From the NCBI GenBank assembly GCA_964007475.1, contig OZ023273.1, positions 3,457,038 through 3,521,037 of the forward strand: a stretch of 64,000 nt of DNA. The letters run 5' to 3'. Origin of the DNA: Hybos culiciformis (Eukaryota; Arthropoda; Insecta; Diptera; Hybotidae). Shown one piece after another: positions 52,901 to 56,800 of this stretch. The notes beneath the pieces were generated by a model, which worked only from the letters and a program-made list of their open reading frames with translations, was not told where the DNA came from and ran no database searches. Position numbers and translations under genes: made by a program. Numbering within the stretch: the stretch's first letter is position 1; every line of letters begins with the position of its first letter.

Positions 52901-53837
52901 TGCCTCTAAGCAATCAGTTAACATCAATGTACCTGGCAATGATTCTATTAGTTTTCCAGGCGCTGAGAAAACATAACTATGTGGAAAGGAAAAAAATAAA
53001 TAAAATTTTATTAAGTTAAACAAGACTTTTCTTAGTTTATATGTTAATTAACTTCGAGGTTGAAATGTATAAGCTAAAGTGATTATAATGCCTACGTAAT
53101 ATTTTCTAGCAATAATTTGGAACCTTTGCAGTCGATCTATTTCAATCGCTAATATATAACTAATTAATAGATCAAATAAAGGAGACGTTGCATTTATAGA
53201 TAGAAAAAAATATAAAGAAAGTAAGAAACTGATTTAAGTATATTTCTTCATATTATTTTCTTTTGGTCATTTCACAAGTGCATGTCTCACGATTTTCTAC
53301 TTTTTTTATTTTTTATTAATGTTTACTATAAATATCTGAAGATATATATAATTTTTTTTTTTTTTTCAAATAATTTCATTGTTTTTAATTTTTTTTTTAG
53401 TTAAAAAAAAAAAAATAAAATAAAAATAAGTGATATTATAACTTATTCTATCTAAATAAAATGGCAAAATAAAAATAAAAAAACAAATTCCTAATAACTT
53501 ACCCAGTAATAATTTCAAAACCAATATTATCTGATTCACATTCATCTTCAACTTGTGCACTACTATTTGGTAATGATGCAACTGGTGATGAAATGTCATT
53601 GTCCTCTTTACTTGTCGTTTCCGCTGATGATGATAATAATGACGATGAAGATGAAATTTTTTGCATTGGTTTTGGTTGTTGTGCTGCATGAGATTCAGAT
53701 AGTTGTGCTATATTATCACCTGCTGATTTTAAAGAAGCTTGTGTTTCTATTCTCGATTTTCTAGCATTTGTTGTTGATGAAAATATTGATATCAAACAAA
53801 ATAATAAACAAAAAATAAATTGCCTTCGTGATAACAT
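2000..53837 (-). CDS. PAN and ZP domain transmembrane protein (neyo/trynity/NompA group), host gene, 7 coding exons
   Basis: Joined coding exons: 53837-53503, 52976-52816, 48956-48755, 8418-8167, 5267-4333, 2888-2655, 2310-2000. All six introns are GT-AG, exon phases agree at every junction, and the total is 2430 nt, giving 809 residues plus stop. Visible order: signal peptide (about 1-25), Ser-rich linker, three PAN/apple domains (Cys pairs at about 100-184, 195-273, 281-362, each with an inner C-x3-C), ZP domain (about 369-612), furin-type RKRR (619-622), juxtamembrane segment, TM helix (about 708-730) and a 79-residue cytoplasmic tail. Known family role: apical extracellular matrix proteins that polymerise through the ZP domain and link epidermis or sensory cells to cuticle. 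The furin site and C-terminal TM match the usual shedding mechanism. Which Drosophila paralogue is the orthologue (neyo or trynity most likely) cannot be fixed without a search, so no symbol is given. Upstream non-coding exons are possible. Confidence 0.92.
2655..2888 (-). CDS. Host gene coding exon 6: juxtamembrane segment
   Basis: The exon encodes Ala629 to Ile706 plus one base of Gly707. The acceptor is a long T run followed by AG (2890-2889) and the donor is GTGAGT from 2654. The segment lies between the furin site and the TM helix and is polar, with NRWKRDAQNLNDNLKKSN, an Asn-rich stretch and one Cys (SFCINAIG). In this protein type it would remain with the membrane stub after furin cleavage. 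Confidence 0.85.
2889..4332 (-). other. Host intron 5
   Basis: GT-AG intron of 1444 bp with a poly-A run near 3523-3543 and otherwise AT-rich sequence. Nothing coding seen. Confidence 0.8.
4333..5267 (-). CDS. Host gene coding exon 5: end of PAN 3, whole ZP domain, furin site
   Basis: This is the largest exon (935 nt), encoding residues 318-628 and the first base of codon 629. The first part (C318, C331, C362) completes PAN 3. From SIECRGGDM (C369) the ZP domain runs to about VTPCMPSCEPVQC near residue 600. The segment ends with FGRKRRS, whose RKRR at 619-622 is a furin-type consensus cleavage site placed as expected after ZP-C. The donor GTAAGG starts at 4332. Read-through past the donor gives an unrelated, lysine- and isoleucine-rich tail, so the splice is preferred. 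Confidence 0.92.
5268..8166 (-). other. Host intron 4
   Basis: GT-AG intron of 2899 bp. It contains one copy of the ~525-bp dispersed repeat (5869-6391). The rest is AT-rich without coding potential. Confidence 0.8.
5869..6391 (+). mobile_element. Dispersed ~525-bp repeat, copy 1 (non-autonomous element)
   Basis: First of three near-identical copies (others at 27440 and 40255). It starts TTTTAATGCGTTGGGGATCG and ends AATAATCTACT. It carries 31-bp tandem units around the motif TTTAGATGCATCAGCGT and, near the right end, a long inverted repeat (ACATTGACAC ... GTGTCAATGT). This copy lacks 13 bp of the hairpin loop (ACCTTCGGTCTCG) present in the other two, so its palindrome centre is tighter. No transposase is encoded. 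Internal tandem repeats plus a 3' hairpin resemble Helitron/DINE-1-type elements, but the class is not proven. Confidence 0.8.
8167..8418 (-). CDS. Host gene coding exon 4: end of PAN 2 and start of PAN 3
   Basis: This is the first exon after the ~40.3-kb intron. The acceptor is a long T tract ending CAG (8421-8419) and the donor is GTAGGT from 8166. It encodes residues 233-317 with both flanking Arg codons split. C244 and C273 close PAN 2. C281 and the DECRDLC motif (C307, C311) begin PAN 3. The upstream open sequence in the same frame is intronic T-rich filler, not protein. Confidence 0.88.
13184..13230. repeat. AT dinucleotide microsatellite
   Basis: An almost uninterrupted TA/AT array, broken once by TTT, followed by a T run. 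Confidence 0.9.
17294..17317. repeat. GA dinucleotide microsatellite
   Basis: A GA run of about 12 units directly after a short TA run. Confidence 0.9.
18680..18790. repeat. Degenerate TAG/AGT-rich simple repeat
   Basis: Irregular TAG, TAGTA and GTATAGTATGCAAG units repeat over about 110 bp, just before an inverted-repeat element. Confidence 0.7.
18982..19740. mobile_element. Inverted-repeat element with ~300-bp arms
   Basis: The left arm (about 18982-19300) and right arm (about 19432-19740) are diverged inverted copies. Both contain CAGTCATTTGGT at the outer end, CTCCCGGAAAA/TTTTCCGGGAG, and GGCGTACGAGCG/CGCTCGTACGCC at the inner end. The arms encode the same meaningless peptide in opposite directions. 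The ~130-bp centre is ATT-rich. Flanking TA on both sides would fit a Tc1/mariner-type target duplication, but this is weak because the flanks are AT-rich. No transposase is present. Confidence 0.8.
19741..21597. other. Gene-free part of host intron 3
   Basis: AT-rich sequence with homopolymer runs. Nothing coding or repetitive that I can support. Confidence 0.5.
21606..21918. mobile_element. Near-perfect palindromic (foldback) element with 8-bp target duplication
   Basis: The left arm 21607-21732 and right arm 21792-21918 are almost identical in inverted orientation and differ mainly in length of an A/T run. The loop is about 59 bp. The element is flanked by GATATAAG at 21598-21605 and again at 21919-21926, an 8-bp target duplication. 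That size fits hAT or P-type transposition, and the high arm identity suggests recent insertion or arm homogenisation. No coding capacity. Confidence 0.85.
22149..23032 (-). CDS. DUF1091/DM8 (CheB-like) secreted protein, nested gene 1
   Basis: Exons 23032-22973, 22717-22394 and 22316-22149 join in phase 0 (donors GTAAGT and GTATAT) to 183 residues. Exon 1 is 20 codons and is a signal peptide: MKK followed by a long I/L/F run. The mature part has the family marks TLYNKSSKPTFDVDV, NLTIDAC, NLTKAQCPIKK, then DYFYGK and a LP-containing segment in exon 3. A Cys in exon 3 (RFKCTGY) is absent from genes 2-5. DUF1091 proteins are small secreted Dipteran proteins. The CheB members are expressed in taste organs and resemble the lipid-binding GM2-activator, so lipid or pheromone binding is a family-based guess. 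A TATAAAA lies about 134 bp upstream of the ATG. Confidence 0.87.
23033..23624. other. Spacer between nested genes 1 and 2
   Basis: About 590 bp holding the promoter region of gene 1 and the 3' end of gene 2. No additional gene seen. Confidence 0.5.
23166..23172 (-). promoter_or_regulatory. Possible TATA box of nested gene 1
   Basis: TATAAAA on the minus strand, 134 bp upstream of the start codon at 23032. In such AT-rich DNA chance matches are common. Confidence 0.35.
23625..24522 (-). CDS. DUF1091/DM8 (CheB-like) secreted protein, nested gene 2
   Basis: Exons 24522-24463 (20 codons), 24305-23982 (108 codons) and 23795-23625 (56 codons plus TAG) join in phase 0, with donors GTAAGT and GTAATT, to 184 residues. 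Exon 1 is a signal peptide (MKYFIRCCIISIFFTIIYSS). Family motifs are EYNFYNHSTHPHVDF, NLTFDLC and NLTNCPCPVKA in exon 2, then GYFYGKNIWLPENFPP in exon 3. The extra Cys in NCPCP is unusual among the neighbours. The exon 3 position that holds Cys in gene 1 reads FHGLGY here. It is likely secreted and soluble. Function is inferred only from the family. Confidence 0.87.
24523..25504. other. Spacer upstream of nested gene 2, with probable 3' tail of the retrotransposon fragment
   Basis: The part near 25310-25504 reads, on the minus strand, as an AT-rich trailer after the reverse transcriptase stop codon and contains TAAATAAATAAAT-like sequence. The remainder is unassigned. Confidence 0.4.
25505..26640 (-). 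pseudogene. Broken non-LTR retrotransposon reverse transcriptase (jockey/CR1-like)
   Basis: Minus-strand fragments of a LINE reverse transcriptase. Upstream (about 26600-26380) are NQHGFMKHKSTTTNL and VVYADLSKAFDILPHSVI, the finger/palm region. YADD, the catalytic box, is at 26171-26160. Downstream (26044-25508) is LGFVKRRSK, then LVQPNLEYASQVWSPFY and the C-terminal region ending in TAA. The three pieces are in different frames. One cause is visible: a 19-bp sequence (GGTAAGATTGTATCCAGTT on the plus strand) occurs at 26330-26348 and again at 26362-26380, an out-of-frame 32-bp duplication. The endonuclease and 5' half are absent. It is a dead 5'-truncated copy lying between nested genes 2 and 3. 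Confidence 0.85.
26712..28166 (-). CDS. DUF1091/DM8 (CheB-like) secreted protein, nested gene 3
   Basis: Exons 28166-28107 (20-codon signal peptide, MKKFLQLFASIIMLINLLSV), 27335-27009 (109 codons) and 26879-26712 (55 codons plus TGA) join in phase 0, with donors GTGAGT and GTAAAT, to 184 residues. Exon 2 was read directly. It contains RSRRFKYVLDKLEI, YNTSKNPHVDFEL, NLTFDICKLLK and NLTSSECPIKP. Exon 3 has SYFYGKGIWIPDFLPP and LKGTGYTVY. Intron 1 (771 bp) has been enlarged by insertion of the ~525-bp dispersed repeat (27440-27965). The frame is intact, so the insertion seems tolerated. Likely a secreted small-ligand binding protein by family analogy only. Confidence 0.86.
27440..27965 (+). mobile_element. 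Dispersed ~525-bp repeat, copy 2, inside intron 1 of nested gene 3
   Basis: Same ends (TTTTAATGCGTTGGGG ... AATAATCTACT) as the copies at 5869 and 40255. It has fewer 31-bp units than copies 1 and 3 and a complete hairpin with the loop CGACCTTCGGTCTCG. No coding capacity; the 80-codon open frame inside is shared with copy 3 but resembles nothing known. Confidence 0.82.
28167..29443. other. Spacer between nested genes 3 and 4
   Basis: About 1.3 kb holding the promoter side of gene 3 and the 3' side of gene 4, with one possible relic exon at 28567-28737. Confidence 0.4.
28567..28737 (-). pseudogene. Possible orphan exon or relic coding fragment
   Basis: A 57-codon minus-strand open frame follows a plausible acceptor (TTAAATTTAG ending 28738) and ends in TAA at 28569-28567. 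The peptide has mixed, protein-like composition: ILICDVRMYCGLLELLDYND, then SKVQDGIGKPKWFKFLKQRL, then TLDASML. This is unlike the K/N/I/F-rich noise of the surrounding DNA. I do not recognise the family. There is no start codon or partner exon in view, so it may be a relic of a captured gene or chance. Confidence 0.3.
29444..30456 (-). CDS. DUF1091/DM8 (CheB-like) secreted protein, nested gene 4
   Basis: Exons 30456-30397 (20-codon signal peptide, MKTYLQLYTILTLLVSLSIA), 30201-29875 (109 codons) and 29605-29444 (53 codons plus TAG) join in phase 0, with donors GTAGGT and GTAAAT, to 182 residues. Family motifs are YTFYNDSKNPHIDLDL, DITFDVCKALK, NFTKVKCPIQP and TSFYGKNLWAPENIPPFYVP. It is the closest relative of gene 5: signal peptides and exon 2 are clearly similar, and the first ~72 nt of exon 3 appear identical. 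The two are a tandem duplicate pair. Confidence 0.88.
30457..31745. other. Spacer between nested genes 4 and 5
   Basis: About 1.3 kb. It includes a locally less AT-rich stretch near 30650-30710 and 31030-31090. No gene or repeat supported. Confidence 0.45.
31746..32971 (-). CDS. DUF1091/DM8 (CheB-like) secreted protein, nested gene 5
   Basis: Exons 32971-32912 (20-codon signal peptide, MKKYLQLNIVLTLLVSLSFA), 32651-32322 (110 codons) and 31913-31746 (55 codons plus TAG) join in phase 0, with donors GTATGT and GTAAAT, to 185 residues. Motifs are YTFYNDSKDPHIDFDM, NITFDICKMWK, NLMSCKCPFQP and TSFYGKNLWAPENIPPFYVP. It is a tandem duplicate of gene 4. The DICK Trp (CKMWK) replaces the usual Leu, and MSCKCP carries an extra Cys. 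Full-length and intact. Confidence 0.88.
33406..34759 (-). CDS. DUF1091/DM8 (CheB-like) secreted protein, nested gene 6
   Basis: Exons 34759-34700 (20-codon signal peptide, MKNILQLLTILLILIYTMCA), 34223-33900 (108 codons) and 33564-33406 (52 codons plus TAA) join in phase 0, with donors GTAAGT and GTAATA, to 180 residues. Motifs are KLYNDSNPPYVDIDV, NTTIDVCQLL, NLANGVCPYKP and, in exon 3, GLYYVHKLYVPESKIPAIV. It is more diverged from genes 2-5 and shares TIDVC...CPYK with the plus-strand gene 7. Exon 2 begins RPKFRLVPD and must be reached by splicing, as no ATG opens it. A TATATAAGG box lies about 85 bp upstream of the ATG. Confidence 0.87.
34843..34851 (-). promoter_or_regulatory. Probable TATA box of nested gene 6
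   Basis: TATATAAGG on the minus strand, about 84 bp upstream of the start codon. The spacing would leave a short 5' UTR of roughly 50 nt. Confidence 0.45.
36404..36410 (+). promoter_or_regulatory. Probable TATA box of nested gene 7
   Basis: TATAAAA followed by AGC, 72 bp upstream of the ATG at 36482. The distance suits a short 5' UTR. Confidence 0.45.
36482..37673 (+). CDS. DUF1091/DM8 (CheB-like) secreted protein, nested gene 7, opposite strand, intron 2 lost
   Basis: Exon 1 36482-36547 (22-codon signal peptide, MGAIIVKSCITLILFFVISL then AR; donor GTAAGT) joins exon 2 37158-37673 (acceptor CAACAG) in phase 0 to give 193 residues. Exon 2 begins KPPYIIYVDEIRI and holds NSTIDVCKLLKF and NLTKTVCPYKIGYYYAHGF without interruption. 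The other six genes have an intron right after CP-x-K-x, so this gene has a fused exon 2/3. It also has additional cysteines (LDCQ, PDCRYE, VTCLG). It is the only member of the cluster on the plus strand, convergent with the host gene. An AATAAA lies just after the stop (37687-37692). Confidence 0.86.
37687..37692 (+). terminator. Possible polyadenylation signal of nested gene 7
   Basis: AATAAA 14 bp after the stop codon. AT-rich context makes a chance match possible. Confidence 0.35.
37813..38297. mobile_element. hAT-like non-autonomous element with GGAGTC hexamer arrays
   Basis: Termini are CAGGGCTG (left) and CAGCCCTG (right), an exact 8-bp inverted match. The element is flanked by TTAGAAAC at 37805-37812 and again at 38298-38305, an 8-bp target duplication as made by hAT transposases. 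Both ends carry arrays of GGAGTC/GACTCC hexamers. It is 485 bp with no transposase. It inserted just downstream of nested gene 7. Confidence 0.92.
38306..40254. other. Gene-free part of host intron 3
   Basis: AT-rich sequence with A and T runs. Nothing coding supported. Confidence 0.5.
40255..40790 (+). mobile_element. Dispersed ~525-bp repeat, copy 3
   Basis: Same ends and internal structure as the copies at 5869 and 27440, with three 31-bp-type units and the full hairpin loop. It lies only ~70 bp from a foldback element (40871). At the right end a short extra GTAATCTACT follows AATAATCTACT. Confidence 0.82.
40871..41489. mobile_element. Foldback-type element with ~14-bp tandem arrays in inverted arms and 9-bp target duplication
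   Basis: Flanked by CTAAATAAT at 40862-40870 and 41490-41498. The left part (about 40877-41105) is an array of roughly 15 units of the type AATTCGTCTAAAAC. The right part (about 41285-41480) holds the same motif inverted (GTTTTTAGACGAATT-like, roughly a dozen degenerate units). The ~180-bp centre is AT-rich. Long arms made of short tandem repeats plus a 9-bp target duplication match what is known of Drosophila Foldback (FB) elements. No coding sequence. Confidence 0.82.
41499..44427. other. Gene-free part of host intron 3
   Basis: AT-rich with homopolymers and a TA array near 43914-43952. An open frame at 41557-41787 on the minus strand has no recognisable features. Nothing else supported. 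Confidence 0.5.
43914..43952. repeat. TA dinucleotide microsatellite
   Basis: A TA array interrupted once by C. Confidence 0.85.
44430..44713. mobile_element. Short inverted-repeat element (MITE), TA-flanked
   Basis: The left end CACTAGGTAGAAAATGTCT is matched by the inverted AGACATTTTCTACCTAGTG at the right end (about 19 bp, apparently exact). TA directly flanks both sides (44428-44429 and 44714-44715), as expected for a Tc1/mariner-type target site. An inner pair of TGTACGCAGAC motifs lies in the right half. 284 bp, non-coding. Confidence 0.8.
44776..45310. mobile_element. Inverted-repeat element with GCTGTCTACACT ends
   Basis: The left end GCTGTCTACACT and right end AGTGTAGACAGC are exact 12-bp inverted matches. 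Weaker inverted similarity continues inside (AAATCAGGTT versus AACCTTATTT, and AACC/GGTT blocks). The 535-bp interior is AT-rich and non-coding. The target duplication is not clear because the flanks are TATA-like. Confidence 0.72.
45604..46505. mobile_element. Large foldback element with 21-bp tandem arrays in both arms
   Basis: The ends CTATACCTTTTCAACTTCAA and its inverted copy finish at 46505. Inside each end is an array of about ten 21-bp units (AAATAATCATTTTCAAAATG and a G) at about 45624-45830, inverted at about 46265-46490. Further inward the arms continue as an inverted pair (GTAAGGTAGCAAGCCAGATA ... complement near 46235-46255; GCATCTTTGCCAAAAA; GTTCCCA). The single-copy centre near 46010-46100 is about 100 bp. 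The repeated NGNNHFQ and MIISILK frames in the arrays are artefacts of the tandem units. No target duplication was found. Confidence 0.87.
46506..48754. other. Gene-free 5' part of host intron 3
   Basis: AT-rich. The stretch near 48170-48610 has TTTCATCGAA, TTTCATCAGAATCT and GAGACAGACAAACG, which recall the 3' trailers of common insect non-LTR elements, but no clear element boundary is visible. Confidence 0.4.
48755..48956 (-). CDS. Host gene coding exon 3: end of PAN 1 and start of PAN 2
   Basis: The exon runs between acceptor GTAG (ending 48957) and donor GTAAGC (from 48754). It encodes residues 166-232 plus two bases of Arg233. It is not in the supplied translated ORFs over its full length but is clear when read on the minus strand: it contains KSCLG (C184, closing PAN 1), KPCARAWC (C190, C195) and RRDCLELC (C220, C224). 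It precedes the giant third intron. Confidence 0.87.
48957..52815 (-). other. Host intron 2
   Basis: GT-AG intron of 3859 bp. It contains one inverted-repeat element at 51342-51744. The rest is AT-rich with homopolymers and no coding sequence seen. Confidence 0.8.
51342..51744. mobile_element. Inverted-repeat element, GC-richer than surroundings
   Basis: The left ATTCACACATATCAGTCACG and right CGTGACTGATACGTGTGAAT are near-exact inverted ends. TTAATACA occurs at 51334-51341 and again at 51745-51752, a possible 8-bp target duplication. The interior is notable for many CGTCAC/GTGACG and CCGTC/GACGG motifs and three copies of CTACACAGGT near 51417-51446. It is clearly richer in G+C than its surroundings. 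About 403 bp, non-coding. Confidence 0.78.
52816..52976 (-). CDS. Host gene coding exon 2: core of PAN domain 1
   Basis: The acceptor CATAG ends at 52977 and the donor GTAAAA begins at 52815. The exon encodes residues 113-165 plus a split codon. It carries the PAN pattern DCLEAC (C134-x3-C138), then C144 and C154 in NYETGLCVLF, which fits an apple/PAN fold. The 2+1 phase left by exon 1 is completed by its first base, giving Gly112. Confidence 0.88.
52977..53502 (-). other. Host intron 1 (between coding exons 1 and 2)
   Basis: GT-AG intron of 526 bp, T-rich. Nothing coding. Confidence 0.85.
53503..53837 (-). CDS. Host gene coding exon 1: signal peptide and linker
   Basis: This exon encodes residues 1-112 (last codon split 2+1). 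The start ATG is at 53837-53835. It opens with MLSRRQ followed by a hydrophobic run rich in F, L, C and I and a small-residue cleavage region (STTNA) near residue 25, which is a good signal peptide. Residues 26-97 are Ser/Ala/Gln-rich low complexity, including a run of five Ser before LLSSS. The first PAN cysteine (C100) comes just before the donor GTAAGT at 53502. No in-frame upstream methionine was chosen because the signal peptide begins exactly here. Confidence 0.88.
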
Positions 53838-56800
53838 TTTTTCTAAACTATGAAATTCAGTATTATCTTATGTACAGAAAAAAAAATTAAATAAATAAAA
53901 AAAAAATTGATTTTCCAAGTTCAATTGATCTTCAAGATTTTCTTCAATGAACCAATTTTTCCTTTCTCTACTTTGTCTCTTTTATTTGTTATTTTTTGTT
54001 TTTTTTTTGTTGAAGAGGAGCTATTAACTTAAGCTTCCGTGGTAATAATATTTTGATTGTATATATTTTAATGATTGGCCAATCCAATAATCTGTAAAAA
54101 TAAAATAAAAAAAAATTGTTAAAAAAAATAATTGTAAGAACTATTTCTGGTACTTAAGGTTAATTTTATAGTTGTTTTTTTTTTTTTTTAAATATATTTT
54201 ATGATCCTAAAAAAGAAACAGCAACTCTAGAAGAGCAAGAGTAGTTTATTATTTAACAAGCCTATAATAAGATGTGTAAAAAGGAATTTATTAGAGATAA
54301 TTAGAACTAATATGTATGTTGTTCATTTTAACTACAAATTAAATCGAAAAAATAAGTGGAAAATATTATCAGGCCAAAAATGGAAATTTAATGAAACTTG
54401 ATGGCACAAAGTTTTAAAGAAATTATTTTATGTTGTACTTAAACATTTTATTGAACACATAAAAATTATTCTAATAATTAAGTAATTATATGTAATTAAA
54501 TTATGGATTGTATAATTATGTTGATTGTATAATTAAGATAATCTTGTTTTTATATAATTTTTATACGCTAAATCTTTTAATAACAATAATGAAAAAAAAA
54601 ACTTCTCCCTTCATTTTATATATACTTTATTTATTTAAAATATTTCTCAAAATATATGTATATAATTTATATTATGTAAAAATGTATATAAATATTATAA
54701 TTATATTTATCTACGATTTCGTGAATTCTAAACTTAGTAGTTTCAGTCGTTTAATTCTTTTTATAATTTAAATTAACTAGTTAAATTTGAGTGTTGGTTT
54801 TCCCATCCAAAAATTATATTAATTCCATTAAAGAACATGAAAAGTTGCTTCCTTAAGTCTTTTGTTTGTTGTTTGAATTAAATATATTCTGTTCATCAAA
54901 ATTTTACCAGCCCACCATGCCATAAATAAAAGAAAAATAAACGCAATTCGAATTAATTGTCATGCTTTAAAACATCAAATTTTTATCATTAATTAATGAG
55001 TTCAGATAAAAATAATGAATTATTTTTTTTTTCTTTTCAAAACTTTCACATGTGAATGACAGTTATGTTTTTAGTTATAGAAAAAAAGAAAAAAAAAAAA
55101 ATGAGAATTAATATTATAATAATAATTAAAAAATCTAACTTTTGAAAAAAAAAAAAAAATGATTTCTAGTACATGAGAAATAAGTTAATGAATTTATTGA
55201 TTTTAGTTGAAATTTTTAACATAATTACCCGCCTTTGCGAACACCAAATAAAAATAATACTTTTCTACGTATTTAATTACAAAATTTTCTTTTCTAAGTC
55301 TTTTTAACATTATTGCAAAAAAAAAAAAAAGATAACTTAATGTGAATTTCTATTTACTTAATTTTATTTCCTTTTTTTAGATACATTATAGATTTTGTGC
55401 ATATTTATATGTATATACATTATATATGAATAATATGTTTATTTTTTTTTTTTCCAATAGTGATTATTTAATTCCGCAGATAACATCACGTTTTAATTTT
55501 GGTCTTTGACCAATCAAATGATATTCATTATACTTTTAAAGAAATAAGTTATCCTTAGCCCACGTTTTTGCTTTTAAATCATCATTTACATATGAAAATG
55601 TTTAAAATAAATTCTTGATATTTTTTTTTTTGTGTTTAATTTTGTTATTTTTCATGCATTTTGTTTAAAAAAAAAATATATATATATGTACCTATATCTC
55701 ATTGAAATTCAAGACTTAATTTTAGTTGAAAAAAAAAAAAAAAATACAAAATGAAGCATTCTGAGAAATAGGATGACTTTTCATTGAAATCATATATATA
55801 AACTACATTTAGAAAATAAATATAATAAGATACGAGATTTTTACGAGCTGCAACAGACATTTGATTTATGTTTTTGTCTGAACTTGAACATAAAAAAAAA
55901 ATTTTTTTTTTTTTATTTAATTTTTAATTTAATGATTTTGGACAATATTTAATGCTACATTCCATTAAAAATTCATTCATAAACATTATCCAGTTTCAAA
56001 TATATATTATGTACATAATTATATACATTTTTTTTTTGATAAAATTAATGCTAAATTTATGTTCTTGAATATTATTCACCAGAAGTCATTACTTTTCCTC
56101 AGATTTATGTCGATAATTTTATCCAATAATCCTAGTTATTATTTCTTTAGTAAAATGTAATCAGTGGGCGAGATTTAAATATATTTATCTTGTTTTGTTT
56201 CAGAAAACAGGAAACTGAATTCAAGTAAAAATTCTGATTTGAAATAAATGTTGCTTCTCTTGTAAGAAAGGGAAAAAAAAACAACTTAGAAAATTTAATT
56301 TTAAAAAAGAATTAAATTTCGTGAAATACTTTATTCGACGATTAAAAATATGGTGAAGGTACCCTTAGATCTTAGAGAGTTTAACACTCTTGCAAACTTC
56401 CAGTATAATGCTGTTTGTATAGATTTGGTCAGGGGTATTAATCGTTAACGAACAGTACCTAAACATAAATTTTATAGTTTTGCAATATCTGTCAAAAAAT
56501 GTTCAATACCTTCAAGTGCCACTTGAAAATGTTTATGAACTTATAATGTTTTAATCTAAGTTCAATTGAATCTACTTCACATTATTACTTTTTTCAATAA
56601 AATAAGTTGTGCATAAAAAAATGGCAAGGATTACTAATTTCGCATTAACTATATATATTTAAGAGCCATGAAAAATTTTTATTTAGATAAGACTTTATTT
56701 GTTTTATGATTAGAGAACAATATTTTGTTATTTTGAAAATTTGTTCCAGTTCTAAAAACTATAAATAAAATAAAATTAGACGTGTACCTTGCATATAAAA

